Assembly (NCBI RefSeq): GCF_024679095.1
Contig: NW_026111610.1
Location: 1,060,550 to 1,124,549, forward strand
DNA from: Eriocheir sinensis
Taxonomy: Eukaryota; Arthropoda; Malacostraca; Decapoda; Varunidae
Length of the DNA: 64,000 bases
Reading direction: 5' to 3'
The notes under the pieces are model-generated. The model saw only the letters and a list, made by a program, of their open reading frames with translations, searched no databases and was not told the origin of the DNA. The first letter of the stretch is position 1. The number at the start of each line of letters is the position of its first letter. Positions 23,752 through 32,640 of the stretch are shown piece after piece. A program made the translations under genes and the position numbers.

Positions 23752-24074
23752 ACATTCCTGTAGAACCACTCAAAAATCCAACCATCGACTTGAAATCCGG
23801 ACGAGTTTCATGGTCAATTCCATCTAGCAGTCATTCTCACATAATTTGTAAGCCGCAGCCGCAGATACTCTCACACTCACATGTCTACGGATTGCCCCGT
23901 CACCCACCCCCACCTGTTTTATTCAACAATGTAACCCTTGAAGAAGAGGATGAGGAGAATAAAGAGGAGGATCATTACATGTCCATGAATAATTACATTA
24001 GCAGTTCTGCACCCAATGCTTCATCATCATGCATTACACCACCGCCTCTTCCTCAACGCAATATGACCATGTAA
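23748..24074 (+). CDS. Small Pro/acidic-rich viral protein (108 aa)
   Basis: The ATG at 23748 overlaps the upstream stop by four bases (ATGA). The protein has a Ser/His-rich N-terminal part, then PPPPV, a run EEEDEENKEED, and a C-terminal PPPLPQR, an SH3-ligand-like proline motif. The ATGA overlap suggests co-expression with the upstream gene. It appears intact and ends at TAA 24074. Function unknown. Confidence 0.5.
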   Translation: MNIPVEPLKNPTIDLKSGRVSWSIPSSSHSHIICKPQPQILSHSHVYGLPRHPPPPVLFNNVTLEEEDEENKEEDHYMSMNNYISSSAPNASSSCITPPPLPQRNMTM

Positions 24075-24242
24075 AGAGTGGAGGCGATTCATGTGTAACC
24101 ACAATTCAAACCCAAACCAAAACATAGTTCAAAATGAAACAAAGCCAAAGCATAGTTTAAATAATATTAAGAGATAGATATAGATTTTTTATTATTATAA
24201 ATTAAATACACAATTTGTTAATGAATTTTTTTTTACCCTTCA

Positions 24243-24790
24243 ATATCTGAAGCTTCGGAAGACTAAAACACACATTCACTTTGATCCCTTAAGGCGAATG
24301 TGTGTTTTTGAGTTATGATGCATCCAATTCTTAATTGGAGTGTGAACAGAATCTGAAGCTTCGGAAGACTAAAACACACATTCACTTTGATCCCTTAAGG
24401 CGAATGTGTGTTTTTCAGTTATAATGCATCCAATTCTTAATTGGAGTGTGAACAGAATCTGAAGCTACGGAAGACTAAAACACACATTCACTTTGATCCC
24501 TTAAGGCGAATGTGTGTTTTTCTGCTATGTTGCATCCAATTCTTAATGGGAGTGTTAACAGAATCTGAAGCTCCGGAAGACTAAAACACACATTCACTTC
24601 GATCCCTTAAGGCAAATGTGTGTTTTTCTGTTATGTTGCATCCAATTCTTAATTGGAGTGTTAACATAATCTGAAGCTCAAGAAGACTAAACACACATTC
24701 ACTTCGGTTAAGGTTAGATGACATTTGAATGTTGTCTAAACTCTATCGAAGTGAATGTGTGTTTTAGTATTACTGAGCGTCTGATTATGT
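24243..24790. repeat. hr-like palindromic array 1
   Basis: Four to five units of about 118 bp. Each holds an imperfect hairpin: ACACACATTCACTT on the left and GCGAATGTGTGTTT on the right, separated by a short GATCCCTTAAG spacer. Units are linked by GCATCCAATTCTTAATTGGAG and GAATCTGAAGC boxes. The layout resembles baculovirus homologous regions, which act as enhancers and replication origins. The function here is inferred. Confidence 0.75.
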
Positions 24791-24859
24791 GATATACTGT
24801 AACTGGTGTCTTCCCCATGGGACTTTTCTTTTTGTCTTTCTTTGCGTCCCATTTAATGC

Positions 24860-25430
24860 AACTGAATGTCATCTAAACTCTATCGAAGTGAATGTGTGTT
24901 TTTGTTTTTCGAAGCGTCCAATTCTTATACATTTATCAAGGTGAATGTGTATATTTGTATGACGCATCTTAATAAACTTATATTCACATGTAGAGTAAAT
25001 ATTTAACTTTGAGAATACCAACTCTGAAAATATCAGAAGCAAAAAGGTTGGGTCCAATATTTTACATCTCCATGCAAGACAACTTCAATGGCTTATGCTT
25101 TAATTTAACAATATGTGAATGAGGGATACACTATATATTCACATGTAAAGTAAATATTTAACTTTGAGAATACCAACTCTGAAAATATCAGAAGCAAAAA
25201 GGTTGGGTCCAATATTTTACATCTCCATGCAAGACAACTTCAATGGCTTATGCTTTAATTTAACAATATGTGAATGTCTCTACACTAACTTCAGAATATA
25301 AACTTTGCATGGGTATATGTACATCGATAGCACAAAGTGGGGTCCAAATCTTCATGGGGGTGCATACAGATTATAAACTTAATTGAGATGAATGTGTGTC
25401 TGCACTACGGAGCGTCCAATTTCTATCTTT
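24860..25430. repeat. Mixed repeat zone with 155-bp tandem duplication
   Basis: A unit starting TATTCACATGTA at 24981 repeats at 25136. It contains GGTTGGGTCCAATATTTTAC, CATGCAAGACAACTTCAATG and AACAATATGTGAATG. The same element, in a GTGGGGTCC form, recurs near 41755 and 48785. Half-palindromes GAATGTGTGT also occur. There is no gene. Confidence 0.7.
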
Positions 25431-25654
25431 GTCGCGACAAACTACCTAAATTCGAGAATATAACTTTACAGATTCCTACTTTCTCCCTCTCTAATAATTT
25501 CTAAACCTTCCCCTCAGAAAACTCAATTTTTAGATTAACGCTTAGGAGACTGTTATGAAGAAACGAAATCGTCAATCGGACCCACTCTAGCTAGTGTTGA
25601 TCATGAACAGATTCTGACTCTATCGGTGAATGTGTGTCGAGGGTGTTAATTCCA

Positions 25655-26410
25655 CATATGGAAATGACGGGTGTTAATTGCACATATCATATAGTAGTGA
25701 CGTAACAATACTGTGACGTAGTCACGAGGGTGATAATCACCTGCAAAAATAGTAGTGACGTAACAATACTGTGACGTAGTCTAGCAATAACACGAGGGTG
25801 ATAATCACCTGTAACAATACTGTGACGTAGTCACGAGGGTGATAAACACCTTCAAAAATAGTAGTGACGTAACAATACTGTGACGTAGTCTAACAATAAC
25901 ACGAGGGTGATAATCACCTGTAAAAAAACACGAGGGTGATAATTCCACATGTAGTAGTGACGTAACAATACTGTGACGTAGTCTAACAATAACGAGGGTG
26001 ATAATCACCTGTAACAATACTGTGACGTAGTCACGAGGGTGATATTCACCTGCAAAAATAGTAGTGACGTAACAATACTGTGACGTAGTCTAACAATAAC
26101 ACGAGGGTGATAATCACCTGTAAAAACACGAGGGTGATAATTGCACATGTAGTAGTGACGTAACAATACTGTGACGTAGTCTATAACAATAACGAGGGTG
26201 ATAATCACCTGCAAAAATAGTAGTGACGTAACAATACTGTGACGTAGTCACAAGGGTGATAATCACCTGCAAAAACACGAGGGTATAAATTGCACTAACA
26301 ATCAATACTGTGACGTATTCTCTAACACGAGGGTGATAATCGCACACATGTAGTGACGTAAGCAATACCTCCTATCGATACATACTGTGACGTAGTCGTA
26401 GTTTGGCATA
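25655..26410. repeat. CRE-like tandem array 1 (TGACGTA motifs)
   Basis: Short irregular units alternate GTAGTGACGTAACAATACTG, TGACGTAGTC and ACGAGGGTGATAATCACCTG. TGACGTAA and TGACGTAG are one base from the ATF/CREB site TGACGTCA, and more than twenty occur here. GGGTGATAATCACC is itself a near-perfect palindrome. A copy in inverted orientation lies at 53000-54040. Confidence 0.85.
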
Positions 26411-26990
26411 TCACGCACTTGTTAATGACGTAAGCGTGGTTATCCAATTTTGGCATGTAATAAAGGTATGCCAAATCAAGCTAAATTTGGACATTGTTGG
26501 ATTCGGCACGATTGATTGAGATGACGTAAATCGTAAGGAGTGTTATGCTCATGCTAAAAATGGCAGGAAGCATTGCGTGATTTTTAGTCTTGTTGTTATT
26601 TTTCCGATCAATTGATAATAAGGGATGGTTGTTAACACATGCCAAATTTGGATATTGTTGTTGACAAGGTTAATAATGACACCAATGACGTAAGCAATAG
26701 CGCTGATTGCACATAACACTTACCTCGAAGTCCGCATGACCTTTGGTGACGTAAGCTGCCAGGGCGTTGACCACACTTACGTACTATAAACACGTCATTA
26801 TTGCGTGTTGATTGCCAATTTTTTTTTGCATGTCTTTGGCACTGTTTTTTTTTTTTTTGCCATGTTTTGTTTGTATCGACTCGTATTTGGGAAAATCAGT
26901 AGCCATGTGTAATAACATTGGTTTATTGATTAAACTTTATAAACACCGATATTTACAAGACATGAATTTCCTATAAACAATACACAATCA
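26411..26990. other. Non-coding flank with scattered TGACGTAA
   Basis: This holds further isolated GACGTAAGC sites (26430, 26525, 26690, 26750) and a TTTGGCATG / ATGCCAAA inverted motif around 26450-26650. The part up to about 26790 recurs inverted at 53000-53400. T runs lie near 26820-26860. I see no gene. Confidence 0.6.
26922..26927 (-). terminator. Poly(A) signal for the RING gene
   Basis: AATAAA on the minus strand, about 75 bp after the stop at 27002. Confidence 0.5.
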
Positions 26991-27001
26991 GCAACACCTA
27001 T

Positions 27002-28186
27002 TTAGCACTTATAAGTGCAGTTCTCATACAGATTGATCTTCAATTTATGCGACTGGTTAGTCAACGATGACATCATTTCCATGGGCTGTGATTCATTCAT
27101 GAAGCCTGGTGACACAATGTGGATATACCCATCGTCGTTCCACATCGTTAATCTCTCACCATCGATGGCCACATTTGGCAACACTATCCTGGTTCTCTTG
27201 GCATCAGGCAAGTCGTCAGTATCCTCATTATGACGCTTGGTATTCGCCTTCTTATTACCAGGAACTGCAACCAATTTGCGGGTGATGAGGACACTCGTCT
27301 TAACACGCCATAGCTGATTTTCAGTCGTCTCCTCTTCAACGAAGGGAACAAGCTCATTACCGATTGGAATCGACTCCTCCTCCTTCACTGGAACCGACTC
27401 CTCCTCTGGAACTGGAACCGACTCCTCCTCTGGAACTGGAACCATCTCCTCCTCTGGAACTGGAACCGACTCCTCCTCTGGAACATCCTCCTCCTCCTCC
27501 TCCTCTTCACCAGGTGCGTAGACTGGAATGTCCACCTCATTATCCTCCTCCTCCTCCTCCTCCTCCTCGTTGTTGTTGTCGTCTTCTTCGTCATCCTGTT
27601 CCTCCTCTTCCTCTTCGTTATCGTCATCCTCTTCCTCTTCGTTATCGTCCTCGTCGTCGTCATCGTCATCCTCCTCCTCCTCCTCCTCGTTGACTACGTC
27701 ATCGTCTTCAACCGGACTGTACAAGGGGTACCCATCCTCATCGACATTTTCACTGATAACGACTGGATCATACCTGTTATCGATGAACTTGAAGACACCA
27801 GGTGAAACCTCTTCTTTGAATGCAGCTGCTTTGTTATTGATGACGTGTGAATCCATGATGTTCATGTCATCGTCCAACAGTGCGAATTCCCTGATGACGA
27901 AGGGATGGTGTTGTCTGAAGATCAATGTGGTCCTGCCATGTTGCAATTCGCGGTGGGTGAAGGGTTTTGAGCACACCATACAATCATACTTGTGATAGTA
28001 GTCCATGTGCGTGGAGATGCAAAATCGGTGATTCAAATGACCACAAGCTGATTGGAAGACACGTTGACCTTCCTTGAATGCAGCATCGCAAGTCACGCAT
28101 GTCATTCTGTCTGTTGACTTGACCTTGTAATTTGGCATGACACGGGTGTGATCAATCAATTTTTGCACCATTGCATTACACTTCAT
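27002..28186 (-). CDS. RING-H2 finger protein with long acidic tail (394 aa)
   Basis: The frame starts at ATG 28186 and ends at TAA 27002. Residues 30-72 give C30-x2-C33-x14-C48-x-H50-x2-H53-x2-C56-x12-C69-x2-C72, all eight ligands of a C3H2C3 RING finger; such domains usually act as E3 ubiquitin ligases. After a linker of about 90 residues comes an Asp/Glu-only tract (about 165-215), then tandem PVPEEE(S/M)V units (about 235-270), and a C-terminal part with a putative nuclear signal (DAKRTRIVL). White spot syndrome virus encodes several RING E3 proteins, so the role fits, but the substrate is unknown. This copy is intact. A broken, inverted partial copy lies at 55272-56072. It is divergent from the gene at 28353, with about 165 bp of shared promoter region. 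Confidence 0.75.
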   Translation of the reverse strand: MKCNAMVQKLIDHTRVMPNYKVKSTDRMTCVTCDAAFKEGQRVFQSACGHLNHRFCISTHMDYYHKYDCMVCSKPFTHRELQHGRTTLIFRQHHPFVIREFALLDDDMNIMDSHVINNKAAAFKEEVSPGVFKFIDNRYDPVVISENVDEDGYPLYSPVEDDDVVNEEEEEEDDDDDDEDDNEEEEDDDNEEEEEEQDDEEDDNNNEEEEEEEEDNEVDIPVYAPGEEEEEEEDVPEEESVPVPEEEMVPVPEEESVPVPEEESVPVKEEESIPIGNELVPFVEEETTENQLWRVKTSVLITRKLVAVPGNKKANTKRHNEDTDDLPDAKRTRIVLPNVAIDGERLTMWNDDGYIHIVSPGFMNESQPMEMMSSLTNQSHKLKINLYENCTYKC

Positions 28187-28280
28187 GTTGAGATTAAAGC
28201 CAAATAATTGATAACAGGTGGTTTTCTATGACCTTATCCATAATCCGTGATTGAACCCGAGCGTAATTGGACACGTCACA

Positions 28281-28288
28281 TATAAATG
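28281..28288 (+). promoter_or_regulatory. TATA box of the gene at 28353
   Basis: TATAAATG follows ACGTCACA, a CRE-half-like site, about 65 bp before the ATG. Confidence 0.55.
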
Positions 28289-28352
28289 GCTATATGGTTA
28301 ACGGTAATTAAACACATACTCAAGCGATAACTCTAACTACACCACCGTAACG

Positions 28353-28772
28353 ATGAATGAAACCGTATCCACTGAGGAGTACAACTTGGACAGACGCGAA
28401 CGCCGCGAAGGTGTAGTGTTCAAGGGCAAAGAACACAGAGATTATGTCCTCTCGTTGCCTAATCATGGATCGTGCTACACCCAACACCCCATCGATGTTG
28501 AGGCATACGCTCAGTCGGATCTCGTGAATCGATGCAATATCATTCTCGATGGGATTCAGGTCACGGAAAAGAATAAAGATCAGATAGATCTATTGAGAAA
28601 AAACCTGACTCTATTAATGTACAATGAAGTTAATCCTCTCCAAGTCGCGACTGAGTGCAATATCGTCTTGGATAATGTGCAATTCACAACAGAATACGAC
28701 AAAGAACAGATAGCAAATTTGAGAGACTGTTTCACCGAATTGATATACCAGCCCTGTGGAAACAGCATCTAA
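28353..28772 (+). CDS. Small viral protein with internal duplication (139 aa)
   Basis: The ATG at 28353 follows a good TATA box, and the stop is TAA 28772. The C-terminal 80 residues are a tandem duplication. CNIILDGIQVTEKNKDQIDL and CNIVLDNVQFTTEYDKEQIA start two related units of about 40 residues, each followed by LR and a conserved LxY. The N-terminus is charged (DRRERREG). There is no signal peptide or membrane segment. No family is recognised. It appears intact and is probably transcribed divergently from the RING gene. Confidence 0.65.
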   Translation: MNETVSTEEYNLDRRERREGVVFKGKEHRDYVLSLPNHGSCYTQHPIDVEAYAQSDLVNRCNIILDGIQVTEKNKDQIDLLRKNLTLLMYNEVNPLQVATECNIVLDNVQFTTEYDKEQIANLRDCFTELIYQPCGNSI

Positions 28773-28854
28773 AATCACCACCAAGAACCACGTCATTATG
28801 AATTTGTTTTAAGGTTCGTGACAGGCATGCGTCTCCGAAGGTTCACAAGGCAGA

Positions 28855-29130
28855 ATGAATACTGTTATCAAATCTGATGATTTATCTTGGACAACTGTCG
28901 ATAGCGATCCAGAAGACGATGATGAGAGAGTCAGCATCAGTGGTGGTGAACCAATAGCGATCGGCTTAACATTCAAAACAAGTGATAGTAAAATTTGGTC
29001 TGAATGTGTGTCTTTGTCTTACGAAGTGTTCAATTCTGATTTTGTAAGTCTAATGTTTGAGTTAAAGTCTTACTGCTACAAATTCAGAATTGGACACTCC
29101 GTAAGACAAAACACACATTCACTTCAATAG
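28855..29130 (+). CDS. Short acidic frame running into hr-like repeat
   Basis: The ATG at 28855 opens a 91-residue frame. The first 45 residues look coding (DSDPEDDDERVSISGG), but from about 28990 the frame is inside a palindromic repeat, so the C-terminus is repeat-derived. It may be the remnant of a longer gene cut by the repeat. Function unknown. Confidence 0.3.
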   Translation: MNTVIKSDDLSWTTVDSDPEDDDERVSISGGEPIAIGLTFKTSDSKIWSECVSLSYEVFNSDFVSLMFELKSYCYKFRIGHSVRQNTHSLQ

Positions 29131-29460
29131 AGTTAAGTCGACATTGAGTTGAGTCTGCGTGTCACCTGTAGCGGTTAACATTTAAAAAAAAATTCTTAAC
29201 TTTCTCTCATCTTTATTACGCATGTGAGAGTATACGTAACTTTGAATCTCTGGTGTGTGTATTGTTGAATGTCGACTAAACTTATTGAGGTGAATGTGTC
29301 TTGTCTTACGGAGTGTGCAATTCTGATTTTGTAAGTCTAATGTTTGAATTAAAGTCTAACTGCTACAAATTCAGAATTGACACTGTAAGACAAAAACACA
29401 CATTCACTTCAATAGAGTTAAGTCGACATTTAGTGTGTGCTCGCATTGAGTTGAGTCTGC
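28990..29460. repeat. hr-like palindromic array 2
   Basis: Two large imperfect palindromes built from TGAATGTGTGTCTTTGTCTT on the left and AAACACACATTCACTTCAAT on the right. Each encloses an inner inverted pair, CAATTCTGATTTTGTAAG and ACAAATTCAGAATTG. A sub-segment (TAAGTCTAATGTTTGA) is shared by both. Confidence 0.7.
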
Positions 29461-29582
29461 GTGTCGAAGAGACAACAGCGGCGGTGGCGTCTGTCATTTC
29501 ATTGGTAGGTGTGTAGTAGTCGTGTTTGTGTGCGTGTGTCTTAGCCTTGTATGTTCGGGTGTGTTTGTATCATCAACAAGAT

Positions 29583-29590
29583 TATAAATA
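29583..29590 (+). promoter_or_regulatory. TATA box of the gene at 29687
   Basis: TATAAATA, about 100 bp before the ATG at 29687. Confidence 0.5.
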
Positions 29591-29686
29591 CTTAACTGCG
29601 TCTCTACCTTAACAGGCAACCATCATTCATCATTGGAGAAAGAGATAGTTTGGAGCAAGCTAGTCTTCAAACAGTCTACAATCAAA

Positions 29687-30062
29687 ATGACGACGATTCC
29701 ACACATCAGCCATGCGGATTATATGGAACGTCTCCACACAAAATACATAGCTTATGTGGGTGCTCATACCCACATCGTGGATCGAGTCAAGTTAATTTTT
29801 AACACTGTCAGACATCCACCCACATTCCTCTCTTCTATTCCTTGTCTTCGAAATTTAAGATCGTCGACGAGAAATTTATTTTCCAACAAGTTGAAACACT
29901 TCACTAGAAATTTTAGGTTACCTGACGATGTGCAATTATTGTTGTATGTTCTAAGTGTCTTGCATCATGAAATACAGACTGTACATGATGTTAGTCAAGA
30001 GCGCGGCAATCAATGTATTGATTTCATGAGAGAATTGGGTTACCGACAAAGACGTTTGCCTT
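29687..30062 (+). pseudogene. Viral protein, 3' end cut by a rearrangement
   Basis: The ATG at 29687 (MTTIPHISHADYMERLHTKY) opens a basic, helical protein. At about 30062 it runs into a 263-bp segment that belongs to another gene (19080-19342), so everything after YRQRRLP is foreign antisense sequence. About 125 genuine residues remain. No domain is recognised. An upstream TATAAATA supports a real promoter. Confidence 0.5.
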
Positions 30063-30325
30063 CCATTCTATTGGAAACTTGTCTAAAAGGACACCGATGT
30101 AAGGTCGAGTTAATCTAGCATAACGAACACTTCTTCTACTAGCGTTGTAAATGTGAATTCTGTTATCTCCCTCCGAACAACACGGCCCGGCATACTCCGA
30201 TCCTGGTAAGACCATCATTTCCTTATCGTTGACATTCGTTGAAAACGTACCACACATTACATAACGAGCATTAGTAAAAGTTTTTCTCTTAAAGCCTATT
30301 CGTCGAATATGTGTTTGAATCGTCG
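30063..30325 (-). repeat. Duplicated gene segment (copy of 19080-19342)
   Basis: Same sequence as 19080-19342 except for two dinucleotides present here and absent there (ACCACACATTAC near 30252 and TTTTTCTCTTAAAG near 30287). Both junctions fall inside unrelated coding frames. The left junction shows shared bases CCTTCCATTC. On the minus strand it carries the coding part around GPCCSEGDN. Confidence 0.9.
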
Positions 30326-31118
30326 ATAAGATCGCAGGTGTCAGCGTTACGGTTTCACGGGTGCGCATTTCTTTATTCATCGAGACTATGTTTTTCCAAT
30401 TATAAAATTTAACGATCATTTTTTTTGTTGTCGTAACCATGAGTGTGAATACTATAGTCTTTCGACAAAGAACTGTCACTATCCGTGTTTGCAAAACTCG
30501 GTCTGTCTGCGAACCCTACCTTAGTCCAAGTATTGAACCGATCATCTTTATTGACGAGAACCTGTAATATATCATTTTGGCAATCTCTGAACAAGTTACG
30601 AGAGCACGTTATCCAGATAAAGAAAGGGTTCCCGTAAACATTCCGCCTTGACGTATGTGTTAACACATCCATATGTGAATCAATGGCTAGTTGTTTAATG
30701 CTCGACTCGGCCAACACGACACTGATGATAAAAGCAGCCATTTCCCTGGTCTTGCCAATACCTGTTCCATCGCCAATGACAAAACCCCCTCCATAATTGT
30801 TCACTCGTATCTCTTCACGAATTCTCGAGTCATATGTTGCGTTTAACAGAGTTTCAACACTCAAAGAAGGACTCCAACAAGCATGTTTGTAGTATTGAAT
30901 TAAAGCTAATCGTACGGCGTGTACTTGTACTTGGTTAATCGAAAAGGTCGTGGTAAACTCTTAGGGTACAGGTTAAATGCCAATTCTTGACACAATCTCT
31001 CAGATGTTAAAGCTTCGCTTTGATAAATTTTAAACGATGGGGTTGGAAACTTAATACAATTTGTTTCACCGTCGTCATCAAATAACTTTGATAATAATAT
31101 TTTTGTCTTTGGATTCAT
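30326..31118 (-). pseudogene. Strawberry-notch-like helicase N-terminal fragment, frameshifted
   Basis: The minus strand holds GGGFVIGDGTGIGKTREMAA, a Walker A motif in the form typical of strawberry-notch (SNO) proteins (usually GDG-x-G-x-GKGR). Just upstream is the helical segment that normally precedes it, and downstream comes FIWITCSRNLFRDCQNDI, matching the SNO block W-x-S-x-S-x-L-x-x-D-x-x-x-D. SNO-like superfamily 2 helicases occur in animals and in several large DNA viruses. The reading frame changes near 30935 and again near 30420, and the downstream part ends at the junction at 30325. Only the N-terminal region and the first ATPase motifs remain, so it cannot be functional as it stands. 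Confidence 0.65.
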
Positions 31119-31427
31119 TTCTATATTTTTCTAACTCACATGTTTTAAAATAAAACTCAGGCACTACTAAAGTTAAAGTTTATTAAATAGAGAAAAGTTT
31201 ACATGTAGACTGGAACCCTCGTTCGCCATGGTATAGATATTCAACTGCCACCAACTGCTGTCAACTGTAATTGAATAAAATGATATTAGTTATGGTCGTT
31301 GCTGGCAACCACTTCCGTGATCATCCTCTTGGAGTGATATGGGGGGGGTTCTTCTGGGCTCTGGACCACATCTCTACACTTCCATTTAGAACTCGAGGAA
31401 GGAAGGAAGTGTAACCGTTCCCGAACT
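31119..31427. other. Intergenic region between two minus-strand genes
   Basis: AT-rich with several TTTATT-type poly(A)-like hexamers near 31175. It has a G run at 31340 and no coding frame of note. Confidence 0.4.
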
Positions 31428-31979
31428 CTAGAAATGAATAACGAAAAATATATTACAGACGGTATTAAAAACTATACGAGTATTTCGAAATATCCAATAA
31501 AAATATATTGGAACGAACTCTTCGTTGCTGGGTGGACGCACACCACCCATCACATGAACTCTATTGTTGAATACAGGTATGGAGTCGAACGAAGGTGCGA
31601 CCTGGTACGTCGTGTGGAGGTTCTCGAGGTGCAACGCTAGCACCATACGGAACTCGGACAAAATATCATCCAACGCGATGGACATGAAACGTATACTCGA
31701 TCGCAAGGCGTGAGACAGCTTCAATGCAAAATCCCAATGAACGGGTTTGTTCATCTGAATTTCGTCTATTGACTGCATTTCGAGTTTGGAGAGACTCGTG
31801 TCTGCAAACTGATCGTGTTCTAGTGTGCGTTCGAACTGTTGCAGATGTGCCTGGTAGACACTCTTGACATACAGGCAACTTTTCTTCAAACCATCTTCAA
31901 CTCCTTGTTTCAATTCATCTATCAAGGATAAGACTAATTGTTGTTCGTTCGAGAAAACTAATTGTTGTTCGTTAGACAT
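31428..31979 (-). CDS. Viral protein with hydrophobic C-terminus (183 aa)
   Basis: The frame starts at ATG 31979 and ends at TAG 31428. The N-terminus contains a ten-residue tandem duplication (SNEQQLVFSNEQQLVLS). The body is helical. The last 25 residues (FYWIFRNTRIVFNTVCNIFF) are hydrophobic and could form a tail anchor. TATATTAA about 35 bp upstream (32018-32011) is a possible promoter. No family is recognised. It appears intact. Confidence 0.5.
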   Translation of the reverse strand: MSNEQQLVFSNEQQLVLSLIDELKQGVEDGLKKSCLYVKSVYQAHLQQFERTLEHDQFADTSLSKLEMQSIDEIQMNKPVHWDFALKLSHALRSSIRFMSIALDDILSEFRMVLALHLENLHTTYQVAPSFDSIPVFNNRVHVMGGVRPPSNEEFVPIYFYWIFRNTRIVFNTVCNIFFVIHF

Positions 31980-32640
31980 CGTAACGGACAGGATGACACT
32001 CTGTATTTGTTTAATATAAAAAAAGGTGAAAAAATAAGGTCTTTGATATCGCGGTATAGAACATAAATCACAATTTGTGAAATTAAAAATATCAAAACGT
32101 ATTCAATCTAGACACAGATAAGAAAGACTGGAGTTAAATATTTCAAATTTAGTATTAAAACAGACTGGTTTGATCCAATATTTCAAATTTAGGACTGGGG
32201 TCCAATATTGTATTGTTGTTGTTGTTAGTGTTATCCTTTTGTCTTTATAACAGAAAGACTGGGGTCCAATATTGTATCGTTACTAAGTATGTGCCATGTG
32301 TCACAATCCCCATGCAGCAGGGAAAGCGGGTAGCGTCCAATTCTGATTCTGGTATATCCGAAACGGACACATCGACATTGGATCTTGAGTCTTTTGTCTA
32401 TACAACAGAAAGACTGGGGTCCAATATTGTATCGTTGCTAGGTACTGTGTGCCATATAGCGTCCAATTCTGACTTTGGCTTGCACTTTGAATCTTCTTTC
32501 TCATTTAACTTTTCTTAGATGAAAATAGCTATATTTCTTTGGTTTTGAAGTGTTTAAAAATTCGATACTTCAAAAAAATTATCAAATTCACACTGCTCAA
32601 AAAATATAGTTCAGGTTAAATAAATTATAAATATAATGTA
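31980..32640. repeat. GGGGTCCAATATT-containing repeat zone
   Basis: AGAAAGACTGGGGTCCAATA recurs near 32250 and 32410, with shorter versions near 32185. AGCGTCCAATTCTGA occurs at about 32333 and 32459. These share the GGGGTCC word found elsewhere in the viral block. There is no gene. Confidence 0.6.

Noticed and set aside
25805..26365. Small proteins rich in Val, Ile, Thr and Tyr
   Set aside because: They lie wholly inside the CRE-like array, and the same frames recur in the inverted copy at 53.4-54.1 kb.
27364..27693. Proline-rich plus-strand protein opposite the RING gene
   Set aside because: It is the antisense of Glu/Asp codons in the RING gene tail. The sense frame has the RING motif and a proper start.
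29633..30118. A full 161-residue protein
   Set aside because: The last 19 or so codons belong to a transposed antisense segment, and the formal start codon is not ATG. The gene is annotated as truncated from 29687.
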